The notes under the pieces: model-generated
The model's input: only the letters and a program-made list of their open reading frames with translations
The model's database searches: none
What the model was told of the DNA's origin: nothing
Position numbers and translations under genes: made by a program
Source of the DNA: Amycolatopsis sp. WAC 01376
GTDB lineage: Bacteria > Actinomycetota > Actinomycetes > Mycobacteriales > Pseudonocardiaceae
Reading direction: 5' to 3'
DNA length: 64,000 bases
Assembly (NCBI RefSeq): GCF_003947415.1
Contig: NZ_QHKL01000001.1
Location: forward strand, 1,364,001 to 1,428,000
Shown: positions 54,519-63,081 of the stretch, in pieces
Numbering within the stretch: the first letter of the stretch is position 1
Layout of the letters: each line of letters begins with the position of its first letter

Positions 54519-55813
54519 GCAGCACGGTGAGCAGCGAAAAACTGGCGAAGGACATCGGGAAATCCGCCGGGCGGATCGGCGTCTACCTGCTGATCGCGAT
54601 CGCCCTCGGCTACGTCCTCACCGTCGTCTGGGGCCGGACGCTCTCGCAGGCCGACAACGCCGTCCTGCTCTCCTTCTGGGGCATGTTGATGGGGCTGGGC
54701 GCCGCCCTGTCCCCGCTCGAGCAGGAGATCTCGCGTCAGTCCGCGCACGCCGCGCTCGACGGCCGCAAGGCGGGCCGCCCGGCGGTGATCGCCTTCGCCA
54801 CCAGCGCGATCGCCGTGGTGCTCGTCGGACTGGTCACGCTGCTGCCGCCGATCACCGACAAGGTCTACGGCGGCCAGTTCGCGCTCGCCGTGATCGTGCT
54901 CGCGGGCGGGCTTTCGTTCGCCTTCCAGTTCGCCGCGCGCGGTCTGCTGATCGGCCAGGACCACGTCCGGTCCTACTCGTGGCTGATCCTGGTCGAGGCC
55001 GCCGTGCGGATCCTGGTGGTCGCCGCGCTGGTGGTCGCCGGGCTCACCCAGGTCTACTGGTTCGCCATCGCCGCCGCGACCGGTTCGTTCGCCTGGCTGC
55101 TCTTCGCTCGTGGTGCCGCCAAGCTGGTCGATCCCAAGCTCGAAGCCGACGCGCCCGCGAGGCCGATCGTCAAGAACATGCTGATGCTCCTCGCGGGCGC
55201 CGGGCTCACCGCGAGCGTCATCACCGGGTACCCGGCGCTGGTCAGCCTGCTCGCTCCCGGTGGCGACAAGGACAAGCTCGGCGTGCTCTTCCTCGCCCTG
55301 TTCGTGGCCAGGACGCCGCTCACGCTGATGGCGCCGGTCCAGGCCCTCGCGGTGCCGACCGTGGTGCGCCTGTCGAGCACCGAGGAGGGCAAGCACCGGC
55401 TGCGGAAGCTGCTCGCGCTCGGCTCGATGGGCGCGCTGGCGCTCGGGGCGCTCGGCGCGCTGATCGGCTGGCTGATCGGCCCTTGGGCGGTGCGCCTGGT
55501 CTACGGCGCCAAGAACGACCCCGAGGCCTGGTGGATGGCCGGACTGGTCTGGTCCTCGGTGCTGCTGGCCGCGATGCAGCTGCTCGCCGCCGTCCTCGTC
55601 GCGCAGGCCAAGGCCACGAAAGTGCTGATCACCTGGGCGGCCGTCGTCGTCGCGACCGCGCTGGTCCTGCTGTTCTTCCCGGGCGACACCGTCGTGCGCG
55701 CCGTCGTCGGCCTCGCCGCCGGACCGACCGTCGGCCTGCTGGTCGTCATGGCGTTCGTGGTGCGCGGCACGCCCGGGCCGGGCAACGCGCGGCCTTCCGA
55801 AACGTCTCGATAG
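54515..55813 (+). CDS. Wzx-type polysaccharide flippase-like membrane protein
   Basis: A 432-residue polytopic protein with about 12 hydrophobic segments (for example GVYLLIAIALGYVLTVVWG and FALAVIVLAGGLSFAFQFA). It lacks soluble domains and resembles MVF/PST-type oligosaccharide flippases. Its start overlaps the glycosyltransferase stop (ATGA), and it is followed by a large membrane protein. The expected role is to move lipid-linked sugar units across the membrane. The identification rests on topology and context. Confidence 0.75.
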   Translation: MSSTVSSEKLAKDIGKSAGRIGVYLLIAIALGYVLTVVWGRTLSQADNAVLLSFWGMLMGLGAALSPLEQEISRQSAHAALDGRKAGRPAVIAFATSAIAVVLVGLVTLLPPITDKVYGGQFALAVIVLAGGLSFAFQFAARGLLIGQDHVRSYSWLILVEAAVRILVVAALVVAGLTQVYWFAIAAATGSFAWLLFARGAAKLVDPKLEADAPARPIVKNMLMLLAGAGLTASVITGYPALVSLLAPGGDKDKLGVLFLALFVARTPLTLMAPVQALAVPTVVRLSSTEEGKHRLRKLLALGSMGALALGALGALIGWLIGPWAVRLVYGAKNDPEAWWMAGLVWSSVLLAAMQLLAAVLVAQAKATKVLITWAAVVVATALVLLFFPGDTVVRAVVGLAAGPTVGLLVVMAFVVRGTPGPGNARPSETSR

Positions 55814-55886
55814 TGTGGCGGCGCCATCGCGCGCCGCGAACTTCGGTGGCGTTCCTGACGCCGAATAGGGTTGGACAGCGAATTCG

Positions 55887-57863
55887 ATGAACGTTCTTTT
55901 GGTCTTGCTGGCGTTCTGGCTGCCGGGGCTCGTCTTCGGCGGCGCGATCAGGCTGCGCGGCTGGACCCTCGCCGCCGCGGCCCCGCTGCTGACCTTCGGC
56001 CTCGTCGCCATCGGCATCCCGATCCTCGGCCGCTTCGGCATCCGCTGGACGATGCTGAACGTCGGCCTGTGGGTGCTGCTGCTGTCCCTCGTCGGCTTCG
56101 GCCTTTCGTTCCTCGTGCTCCGCTTCACCGCGAAGCGGCACCCCGAGTGGGCTGAGGACGAAGACGACGACGAGACCAAGCGCTCCCTGCGTGACCACCT
56201 GCTGATCGGCGCCGGTGTGGTGGTCGGCCTCGGCGTCGGCCTGGTCACCTTCCTGCGTGGTTCGCACAGCCTGGAGAACGTCCAGCAGGGGTGGGACGCC
56301 CCGTTCCACGGCAACCTGGTGCGCTGGATCGCCGAGCACGGCGACGCGCGCGCGTCGACCGTCGGCACCATCGCGAACCTGCCTAACCAGCACGACTACT
56401 TCTACCCGGACACCTACCACGCGCTGCTCGCCCTGATCTTCGGCAAGGGCGGCCTGACGATGATGCCGACGCTGAACCTGGCGGCGCTCATGGTCGTGCT
56501 GACCGTCCCGGTCGGCGTCGCGGCGATGTGCCGCGCCTGGCGCATGCCGGTCCTCGCGACCGCCGCCGCCGCGGCCGTGTCCACCTGGTTCACCGCGTTC
56601 CCGTACGACTCGCTGTGGCGCGGCCCGCTGTGGCCGTACGTCGCCGGGGTGGCGCTCGTCCCCGCGATGCTCGCGCTCGCCCGCCTGCTGCTCAAGCCGA
56701 ACGGCATCGCCGGACCGGTCGCGATCGGCGTCGGCGTCGCCGGGCTGGCCGGCCTGCACACCAGCCTGATCTTCGTGATCATGGTCTACTTCCTGCTGAT
56801 CCTGCTCGCGGTGCTGTTCCGCTTCGAGAAGATCGACTGGCGCCGGAGCGCGGCCTCCCTGGTGGCCACGATCGGGGTCGCGGTCGTCCTCGGCGTGCCA
56901 CAGGTGCTGCCCGCGCTCTACAACGCGGGCGGCGTGACGAGCGCGTTCTGGGCATCGGAGACCAGCGTGTCCGGCGCGCTCGGGCAGACCATCACGTTCT
57001 CGCCGATGGCGTCGTTCCCGCAGTGGTGGATCGGCATCCCGGCGATCATCGGTGTGTTCTTCCTGGTCCGGCACCGGCGGATGCTCTGGATGGTCGGCGC
57101 GTACGTCGTACTCGGCGGCCTGTTCGCCGCGACGATCTCGCTGGAGACCCCGCTCATCCACACCCTGACCGGCGTGTTCTACAACGACCACTGGCGGATC
57201 GGCGCGCTCGTCCCGCTGGCGGGCGCCGTCGCGTTCGGCGAGTTCGTGCACACCACGTCGGGCAAGATCGCGGAGAAGCTCGGCGAGCGCAGGCCCGGCC
57301 TGAACCCGGTCACCGCGGCCATCGCGGGCGCGGTGGTGGTCGGCCTGGTCGTCACGGTGCTGAGCAAGGGCGGCTACATCGGCCGTAACTCCGCGCGGCT
57401 CGCGATGAACTACGGCGAGGGCCCCTCGGTCAGCAAGGGCGAGGAAGCGGCCTACGCCTGGCTCGGGAAGCACGTCGTGCCGGGCGAGCGCGTGATGAAC
57501 GACAAGGCCGACGGCTCGGTGTGGATGTACGCCCTTTCGGGGGTTCAGCCGGTCGAGTGGACCAACTACGGCGCCGAGTTCACCACCAAGGCGGGCTGGC
57601 TCAGCGTCTTCCTGAACGACATCAACCGCGAGCCGCGCGTGCGCGAGGCGCTCACCGACCTCAAGGTGCGTTACGTGCTCGTCGGCAAGGGCAAGGTGGC
57701 CCCCAACGCGCAGTCCGCGGTGGGTCTCCAGCGCCTCGACATCACTCCGGGTTTCAAACGCGTCTTCCACAACCTCGACGCGTCGGTTTACGAAATCGAA
57801 GGTCAGCAAGGTGTGGTCGCCGATGGCGCGCCCGCCGGGTCCGACACCGCTCACGGCCAGTAA
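55887..57863 (+). CDS. Large polytopic membrane protein (DUF6541-like, possible GT-C enzyme)
   Basis: A 658-residue protein with some 12-14 hydrophobic segments through residue 500 and a soluble C-terminal domain (about 510-658, EEAAYAWLGKHVVPGERVMN and KVRYVLVGKGKV). A conserved extracellular loop (GWDAPFHGNLVRWIAEHG near 130, then DYFYPDTYHALLALIFG) contains acidic residues as in GT-C glycosyltransferases using polyprenyl-phosphate sugars. This fits the actinobacterial DUF6541 group. In this cluster it probably transfers sugars outside the membrane or acts in polymerisation. Confidence 0.75.
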   Translation: MNVLLVLLAFWLPGLVFGGAIRLRGWTLAAAAPLLTFGLVAIGIPILGRFGIRWTMLNVGLWVLLLSLVGFGLSFLVLRFTAKRHPEWAEDEDDDETKRSLRDHLLIGAGVVVGLGVGLVTFLRGSHSLENVQQGWDAPFHGNLVRWIAEHGDARASTVGTIANLPNQHDYFYPDTYHALLALIFGKGGLTMMPTLNLAALMVVLTVPVGVAAMCRAWRMPVLATAAAAAVSTWFTAFPYDSLWRGPLWPYVAGVALVPAMLALARLLLKPNGIAGPVAIGVGVAGLAGLHTSLIFVIMVYFLLILLAVLFRFEKIDWRRSAASLVATIGVAVVLGVPQVLPALYNAGGVTSAFWASETSVSGALGQTITFSPMASFPQWWIGIPAIIGVFFLVRHRRMLWMVGAYVVLGGLFAATISLETPLIHTLTGVFYNDHWRIGALVPLAGAVAFGEFVHTTSGKIAEKLGERRPGLNPVTAAIAGAVVVGLVVTVLSKGGYIGRNSARLAMNYGEGPSVSKGEEAAYAWLGKHVVPGERVMNDKADGSVWMYALSGVQPVEWTNYGAEFTTKAGWLSVFLNDINREPRVREALTDLKVRYVLVGKGKVAPNAQSAVGLQRLDITPGFKRVFHNLDASVYEIEGQQGVVADGAPAGSDTAHGQ

Positions 57864-57880
57864 GAAGATAGAGTGATCCA

Positions 57881-58624
57881 GTGTCCAGTACGTCCGTGAC
57901 CACCCGCCGCGTACTCATCGTGATGCCCGCGTTGAACGAGCAGGCCAGTGTCGGTGCGGTCATTTCCCAGGTCAAGCAGTCCTTGCCGGGCATGGACGTG
58001 CTGGTCGTCGACGACGGCTCGTCCGACGACACGGCCAACCTCGCCCGCGCGGCGGGCGCGGAGGTGGCCCGCCTGGCGGTGAACCTCGGCGTCGGCGGGG
58101 CGATGCGCACCGGCTTCCGGTACGCGGCCGCCCGCGGCTACGACGTCGTCGTGCAGGTGGACGCGGACGGTCAGCACGACCCCGACGAGGTCGCCGCCCT
58201 GCTGGACGCGCTCGACGACGCCGACATCGCGATCGGCTCGCGGTTCGCGGGCAAGGGTTCGTACAAGGCGAGCGGCCCGCGGAAATACGCGATGGTCGCG
58301 CTCTCGCTCGTTTTCTCCCGGCTCGGGAAGACCAAGCTCACCGACGTGACCTCCGGGTTCAAGGCGATGGGCCCGCGCGCGATCAAACTGTTCGCCGCGT
58401 ACTACCCGGCCGAATACCTCGGCGACACGGTCGAATCGCTCGTGATGGCGATCCGCGCCGAACTGAAGATCAAGGAAATCCCGGTGATCATGCGCGAACG
58501 GGCGGCCGGAACGCCGAGCCATTCGCCGGTGAAATCGGCCGTCTACCTCGGCCGCGCCGGACTCGCCCTGCTGCTGGCGCTGGTGCGCCGCCGCCCCGCC
58601 GTCGACTCGTCGGATTCGGCGTAA
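57881..58624 (+). CDS. Polyprenyl-phosphate glycosyltransferase (DPM1-like GT2)
   Basis: A 247-residue GT2 enzyme. The core is VLIVMPALNEQASVGAVISQ at the N-terminus, VLVVDDGSSDDT near residue 43, QVDADGQHDPDE near 90 (metal-binding DxD) and FAGKGSYKASGPRKY near 125. Enzymes of this group make dolichol/polyprenyl-phosphate sugars from nucleotide sugars. GTG 57881 is the start. It is followed 12 bp later by a DUF2304 gene, a standard pairing, and preceded by a possible GT-C acceptor enzyme that would use its product. Confidence 0.9.
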   Translation: MSSTSVTTRRVLIVMPALNEQASVGAVISQVKQSLPGMDVLVVDDGSSDDTANLARAAGAEVARLAVNLGVGGAMRTGFRYAAARGYDVVVQVDADGQHDPDEVAALLDALDDADIAIGSRFAGKGSYKASGPRKYAMVALSLVFSRLGKTKLTDVTSGFKAMGPRAIKLFAAYYPAEYLGDTVESLVMAIRAELKIKEIPVIMRERAAGTPSHSPVKSAVYLGRAGLALLLALVRRRPAVDSSDSA

Positions 58625-58636
58625 AAGGAGCTGATT

Positions 58637-59074
58637 ATGGCTGGCTGGCGCATTCTCAGCATCGTCGTCGCCTGTCTCGTGCTGTTCGTCGTCCTCGAGA
58701 TGATGCGACGGCGGAAACTGCGGGAAAAGTACGCGGGTGTTTGGCTCGTCCTCGCCGTCGGTGTGGTCGTGCTCGCCCTCGTTCCGCAGGCCGCCGACTT
58801 CCTGGCCCGGGTAACCGGCGTTCAGACGCCGTCGAACTTCGTATTCCTCTTGGCCGGTGTGGTGCTCGCACTGGTCGCCCTGCATCTGTCGACCGAGGTC
58901 GGGCATCTCGAAGAAGAGGTCCGGACCTCCGTCGAGGAGATCGCGCTGCTCCGCTGCGAACTCGCCGACGCCCAGCGTGACCTGGAAGAACGCGTCGCCG
59001 CGCTCGAAGCGAGGACGGCCGCGCCCGACAACGTCAAAGGGCTCCCCGAAGTGAGCCCCGCACGCGCACGCTGA
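58637..59074 (+). CDS. DUF2304 membrane protein
   Basis: A 145-residue protein with three hydrophobic helices (ILSIVVACLVLFVVLEMM, VWLVLAVGVVVLALVPQ, NFVFLLAGVVLALVALHL), then a coiled-coil tail (EEVRTSVEEIALLRCELADA). It matches DUF2304 proteins, which partner with DPM1-like transferases and may anchor them to the membrane. Its stop overlaps a CTG that could start the next gene. Confidence 0.88.
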   Translation: MAGWRILSIVVACLVLFVVLEMMRRRKLREKYAGVWLVLAVGVVVLALVPQAADFLARVTGVQTPSNFVFLLAGVVLALVALHLSTEVGHLEEEVRTSVEEIALLRCELADAQRDLEERVAALEARTAAPDNVKGLPEVSPARAR

Positions 59075-59103
59075 TCGACGCCCTTTTCGCGGCCCCGCCG
59101 AGG

Positions 59104-59619
59104 TTGGGCGCCGTCCGCGTGCTCACCGTCGACGGCCCGTCCGGCTCCGGGAAGTCCACGCTGGCCGGGAAGATCGTCGCCGAACTCGCCGGCCGCGGCA
59201 TCCACGTCGCGCTGGTGAGTACCGACGAGTTCGCCACCTGGGACGAGCCCGTTTCATGGTGGCCGCGCCTGGAAACCGGGGTACTGGAACCGTTGCGCGC
59301 GGGCAGGCCCGGCCGCTACCGGCGGGTGGACTGGACCAGCGGCACCCCTCGACCGGGTGAAGAAGCCGAGATCCCGGTCCCCGATGTCCTGGTGCTGGAA
59401 GGCGTTTCCAGTGGCCGCGCACGGATCCGGCCGTCGTTGTCGCTGCTGACCTGGCTCGACGGCGGGAACGAGGCCGAACGCCTCGACCGCGCGACGGGCC
59501 GCGACGGCGAGGAATCCCGTGTGGACCTGCGGCGCTGGCAACTGTTCGAACGCGGGTGGTTCGCCGTGGACGGGACCCGTGCCGCGGCGGACCGGGTGAT
59601 CACCTCGCGCGAGTGGTGA
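59104..59619 (+). CDS. Uridine kinase-like P-loop protein
   Basis: A P-loop kinase of about 171 residues. Walker A is VDGPSGSGKSTLAGKIV near residue 10, then VALVSTDEFATWDEP near 37 and VLVLEGVSSGR near 98. It resembles actinobacterial uridine kinase-family proteins, though the substrate is not known. TTG 59104 gives a protein that starts only a few residues before the P-loop. In-frame CTG 59071 overlaps the previous stop as CTGA and would add IDALFAAPPRL, a natural-looking N-terminus, so the true start may be CTG. It ends the glycan operon. Confidence 0.8.
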   Translation: MGAVRVLTVDGPSGSGKSTLAGKIVAELAGRGIHVALVSTDEFATWDEPVSWWPRLETGVLEPLRAGRPGRYRRVDWTSGTPRPGEEAEIPVPDVLVLEGVSSGRARIRPSLSLLTWLDGGNEAERLDRATGRDGEESRVDLRRWQLFERGWFAVDGTRAAADRVITSREW

Positions 59620-59708
59620 GCCGGTGCCGGATGGCGGTCTCGCGTGACTGGACGGACTCGGTGATCGCCACGTTCTTCCCACAGGCACCAGTGGTCACGG
59701 CGGCTGCG

Positions 59709-59756
59709 CGTGAAGGACCCCTTCCCTCGGCTCAGCCGAGGAAACTCGACCTTCAC
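59709..59756. repeat. Decayed TGAAGG-family palindrome
   Basis: The left arm reads GTGAAGGACCCCTTCCCTCG and the centre CGGCT-C-AGCCG is intact and identical to the element at 33344. The right arm has several substitutions (GAAACTCGACCTTCAC instead of GGAAGGGGTCCTTCAC). Confidence 0.65.
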
Positions 59757-59769
59757 ACCTTGCCGAGGT

Positions 59770-59820
59770 ACGTGAAGGGCTCCTTCCCTACCTTGAGGGT
59801 AGGGAAGGAGCCCTTCACGT
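59770..59820. repeat. Perfect 23-bp TGAAGG-family palindrome
   Basis: Arms 59770-59792 and 59798-59820 (ACGTGAAGGGCTCCTTCCC onward) are exact complements around TTGAG. It lies between two genes in the same orientation and could end the glycan operon transcript. Confidence 0.82.
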
Positions 59821-59909
59821 CATGCCGGGCCCAGCTCAGCCGAGCCGAGGCAGGAACGCCACCTTGAGCCTCAGCACTACAGCGCCTTCACGCGCAAACC
59901 CCAGTACAT

Positions 59910-59955
59910 GAAGGACCCCATCCTTGCGCCTAGGTACAGCAAGGAGGCCTTCACG
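59910..59955. repeat. Decayed TGAAGG-family palindrome
   Basis: TGAAGGACCCCATCCTTGC and GCAAGGAGGCCTTCA flank an 11-nt loop. The outer six and inner seven positions pair; the middle is degraded. Confidence 0.6.
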
Positions 59956-60319
59956 GACTTCAGGACCCCGGCGCGGCACCTTTGTGCGGGTAGGCCTTAC
60001 CACTTGCGAGAGGGACCCGATACCCACGGATGTCCTGTTTTGTCAGTGACCCATTGGTAGTAGCGGTAAGCACCCATTTGAGTCAGTGACCCGGCACTCT
60101 GCGCGTTAGTGGTCCGAAATTGATTACACTCCGTCCAGAATTGCGGACACTTTGCGGTCGTATTGGCCGTCGTGTAGCGCGATCGTAACCTCGCGTGCTT
60201 AAGTGCGGGCTGAGTTCCCGCTAGTGTCGGCGAGCACACCGATCGTCCGCGGAGTTCGAGTTTCGATCGATCGACGCCGACGGTGCCTAAACACCGAATA
60301 TCTCCTCAAGGGGTGCCAG

Positions 60320-61993
60320 ATGCAGCAACTGCGGGTGACCCGAGCACGCCGTGTGGCCCTGATCGGGCTTGCCGGCGCACTCGCGGTCTCCATTTCCGCC
60401 TGTGCCGAATCGAAGCGTGAAGAAGGCGCAGGGGGTGGCTCGGGAGGCACCATGGTCTTCGGGGCCGCCGGTAACCCGAAGACGTTCGACCCGCTCTTCA
60501 ACGACGACGGTGAAACCTTCCGCATCATCCGCCAGATGATGGACACGCTGATCATGAACAAGCCGGGGACCGCGGACCTCGAGCCGGGTCTGGCGGAGAA
60601 GTGGGAAGGCAGCAACGAAGGCAAGACCTGGACCTTCACCCTGAAGAAGGGTGTGAAGTTCCACGACGGCACCCCGTTCAACGCCGAAGCGGTCTGCTTC
60701 AACTTCAACCGCATGTTCAACATGAAGGGCGCCGCCGCCCAGAGCCAGATGATCTACTACGGCGACGTCTTCGAGGGCTTCGCGAAGAACGAGGGCGACG
60801 CTTCCGGCGACCCGGTGTTCAAGGACTGCCAGGCCAAGGACGAGTCCACCGCCGTCCTGAACCTGAACAAGGCCAAGGGCGCCTTCCCGGCGGCCTTCAC
60901 CCTTCCGTCGCTGTCCATCCAGAGCCCGGACGCGCTGAAGAAGTACAACGCCGACGCCGTCACCCAGAGCGGTGACTCGTTCTCCTACCCGGAGTACGCG
61001 CTGAAGCACCCGACCGGCACCGGCCCGTTCAAGTTCGAGAGCTGGGACCAGGCCAAGGGTGAGATCACGCTGGTCAAGGCCACCGACTCGCCGACCCAGA
61101 CGGCCAAGCTCGACAAGCTGGTCTTCAAGGTCATCCCGGATGAGAACGCCCGCAAGCAGGCGCTCAAGGCCGGCGACATCCAGGGCTACGACTACCCGTC
61201 GCCCGCGGACTACGGCCTGCTGCGCAACGACGGTGAGCAGGTGCTCATCCGCCCGTCGTTCAACATCCTGTACCTGGGCATCAACCAGAAGAACAACCCG
61301 AAGCTGAAGGACCCCAACGTCCGCAAGGCGCTGGCGTACGGCCTCAACCGTGAGCAGTTCGTGAAGTCGAAGCTCCCCGAGGGCGCCGAGACCGCGACGC
61401 AGTTCGTGCCGAAGGCGATCGACGGCTACAACGAGAACGTCACCAAGTACGACTACAACCTTCAGAAGGCGAAAGACCTGCTGAAGGCGGCCGGCGCCGA
61501 GGGCATGACCCTCAAGTTCTACTACCCGACCGAGGTCACCCGGCCGTACATGCCGAACCCGGCCGACATCTTCACCTCGCTGTCCGAGGACATGAAGGCC
61601 ATGGGCATCAAGGTCGAGCCGATCGCCAAGCCGTGGAACGGTGGCTACAAGGACGACGTCCAGAAGGCGGGCAAGCACGACGTGCACCTGCTCGGCTGGA
61701 CCGGTGACTACAACGACGCCGGTAACTTCGTCGGCACCTTCTTCGGCCGCGAGAAGGCGGAGTTCGGTTTCAGCAACCCCGAGCTCTTCACCGCCCTCTC
61801 CGCCGCGGAAGACGCGCCCGCCGGTGCCGCGCACACCAAGGCGTACCAGGAAGTCAACAAGCAGATCATGGAATACCTGCCCGCCATCCCGATCTCCTAC
61901 GGCCCCCCGGCGATCGTCGTCGGCCCGAAGGTGAAGGGTCTGGTCGCCAGCCCGCTGACCGACGAGCGCTTCTACACCGTCACGGTCAACTGA
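60320..61993 (+). CDS. ABC importer substrate-binding lipoprotein (family 5, oligopeptide/dipeptide type)
   Basis: A 557-residue lipoprotein with lipobox ISAC near residue 22. The family 5 solute-binding signature is at about 60-120: FNDDGETFRIIRQMMDTLI, LEPGLAEKW, TLKKGVKFHDGTPFNAE. VRKALAYGLNREQFV is near 335. It captures peptides or similar solutes for the permeases encoded next. AAGGGG precedes ATG 60320. The next gene begins after an 86-bp spacer, so it leads the operon. Confidence 0.93.
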   Translation: MQQLRVTRARRVALIGLAGALAVSISACAESKREEGAGGGSGGTMVFGAAGNPKTFDPLFNDDGETFRIIRQMMDTLIMNKPGTADLEPGLAEKWEGSNEGKTWTFTLKKGVKFHDGTPFNAEAVCFNFNRMFNMKGAAAQSQMIYYGDVFEGFAKNEGDASGDPVFKDCQAKDESTAVLNLNKAKGAFPAAFTLPSLSIQSPDALKKYNADAVTQSGDSFSYPEYALKHPTGTGPFKFESWDQAKGEITLVKATDSPTQTAKLDKLVFKVIPDENARKQALKAGDIQGYDYPSPADYGLLRNDGEQVLIRPSFNILYLGINQKNNPKLKDPNVRKALAYGLNREQFVKSKLPEGAETATQFVPKAIDGYNENVTKYDYNLQKAKDLLKAAGAEGMTLKFYYPTEVTRPYMPNPADIFTSLSEDMKAMGIKVEPIAKPWNGGYKDDVQKAGKHDVHLLGWTGDYNDAGNFVGTFFGREKAEFGFSNPELFTALSAAEDAPAGAAHTKAYQEVNKQIMEYLPAIPISYGPPAIVVGPKVKGLVASPLTDERFYTVTVN

Positions 61994-62079
61994 TCCACCA
62001 CCACTAAGCCACCAGGGGGTGGGCGCTACCGCGCCCGCCCCCTGTGGCCCATTCCCGGGCTGGCAACAAAGGAACGCAC

Positions 62080-63081
62080 GTGCTCCGTTTTCTCGTGCGT
62101 CGGCTGCTACAAGCGATACCGACGCTCTTGATCCTGTCCATTTTGATCTTCGCCTGGCTCCGGTCCCTTCCCGGCGGCCCCGCCGGCGCCCTGCTGGGTG
62201 ACAAGGCGACCCCGGAGAAGATCGCCGACCTGAACAAGCTCCTCGGCCTCGACGACCCGATCTTCGTCCAGTACTTCAAGTTCCTCGGCCGGGCGATCAC
62301 CGGCGACTTCGGCAACTCGCTGGTCTCCGCCCAGCCGGTCATGTCGGAGATCGGGAACTTCCTTCCCGCCACCCTCGAGCTCGGCTTCTGCGCGATGCTC
62401 ATCGCGGTGGGCTTCGGCATCCCGTTCGGCTACCTGTCCGCCCGCTTCCGCGGCGGGACCGTCGACAACGTCATCATCGTGCTGAGCCTGGTCGGCGTCG
62501 CCGTGCCGGTGTTCTTCCTCGGCTACATGATGCAGGACCTGCTGGCCGCCCCGCTGGGACTTCCCTCGCAGGGCCGTCAGATGGCGGGCCTCGACGCCAC
62601 CACCGTCACCGGATTCGCCGTCCTCGACGGCATCATCACCCAGGAATGGGACGCCGCCTGGGACGCGATCGCCCACCTGATCCTCCCGGCGTTCGCGCTG
62701 GCCACGATTCCGCTCGCGGTCATCGTGCGGATCACCCGGGCGTCGGTGCTGGACGTGCTGAACGAGGACTTCATCCGCACGGCCAACTCGAAGGGCCTGA
62801 CCCAGCCGGTCGTCCGGCGCCGTCACGTGCTCCGCAACGGCCTGCTGCCGGTGGTCACCGTCATCGGTCTCCAGACCGGCGCGCTGCTCGGTGGCGCCGT
62901 GCTGACCGAGCGGGTGTTCAACTTCCGCGGCCTCGGCTTCCTGCTCGCCGAAGGCATCGAACGGCGTGACTACCCGCGTCTGCAGGCGCTGCTGCTGTTC
63001 GGCGCGCTGGTCTACGTGCTGGTGAACATGCTGGTCGACGTCTCGTACGGGCTCATCGACCCGAGGGTGCGTGTCCGATGA
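62080..63081 (+). CDS. ABC importer permease (DppB/OppB type)
   Basis: A 333-residue permease with six transmembrane helices (LLILSILIFAWLRSLPGG first). The DppB-type cytoplasmic coupling motif is IRTANSKGLTQPVVRRRHVL near residue 235, with RNGLLPVVTVIG following. GTG 62080, with AAAGGA just upstream, is preferred over an ATG 36 bp earlier. Its stop overlaps the next permease start (ATGA). Confidence 0.93.
   Translation: MLRFLVRRLLQAIPTLLILSILIFAWLRSLPGGPAGALLGDKATPEKIADLNKLLGLDDPIFVQYFKFLGRAITGDFGNSLVSAQPVMSEIGNFLPATLELGFCAMLIAVGFGIPFGYLSARFRGGTVDNVIIVLSLVGVAVPVFFLGYMMQDLLAAPLGLPSQGRQMAGLDATTVTGFAVLDGIITQEWDAAWDAIAHLILPAFALATIPLAVIVRITRASVLDVLNEDFIRTANSKGLTQPVVRRRHVLRNGLLPVVTVIGLQTGALLGGAVLTERVFNFRGLGFLLAEGIERRDYPRLQALLLFGALVYVLVNMLVDVSYGLIDPRVRVR

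Larger units (their letters stand above)
59620..60319. other. 700-bp gene-free gap with three palindromes
   Basis: No convincing gene is present. The left half contains three TGAAGG-family palindromes, two of them decayed (59709-59756 and 59910-59955) and one perfect (59770-59820). The right half (60000-60300) has two direct copies of GTCAGTGACCC about 40 bp apart and must hold the promoter of the ABC importer, but no clear -35/-10 pair was found. Confidence 0.65.
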
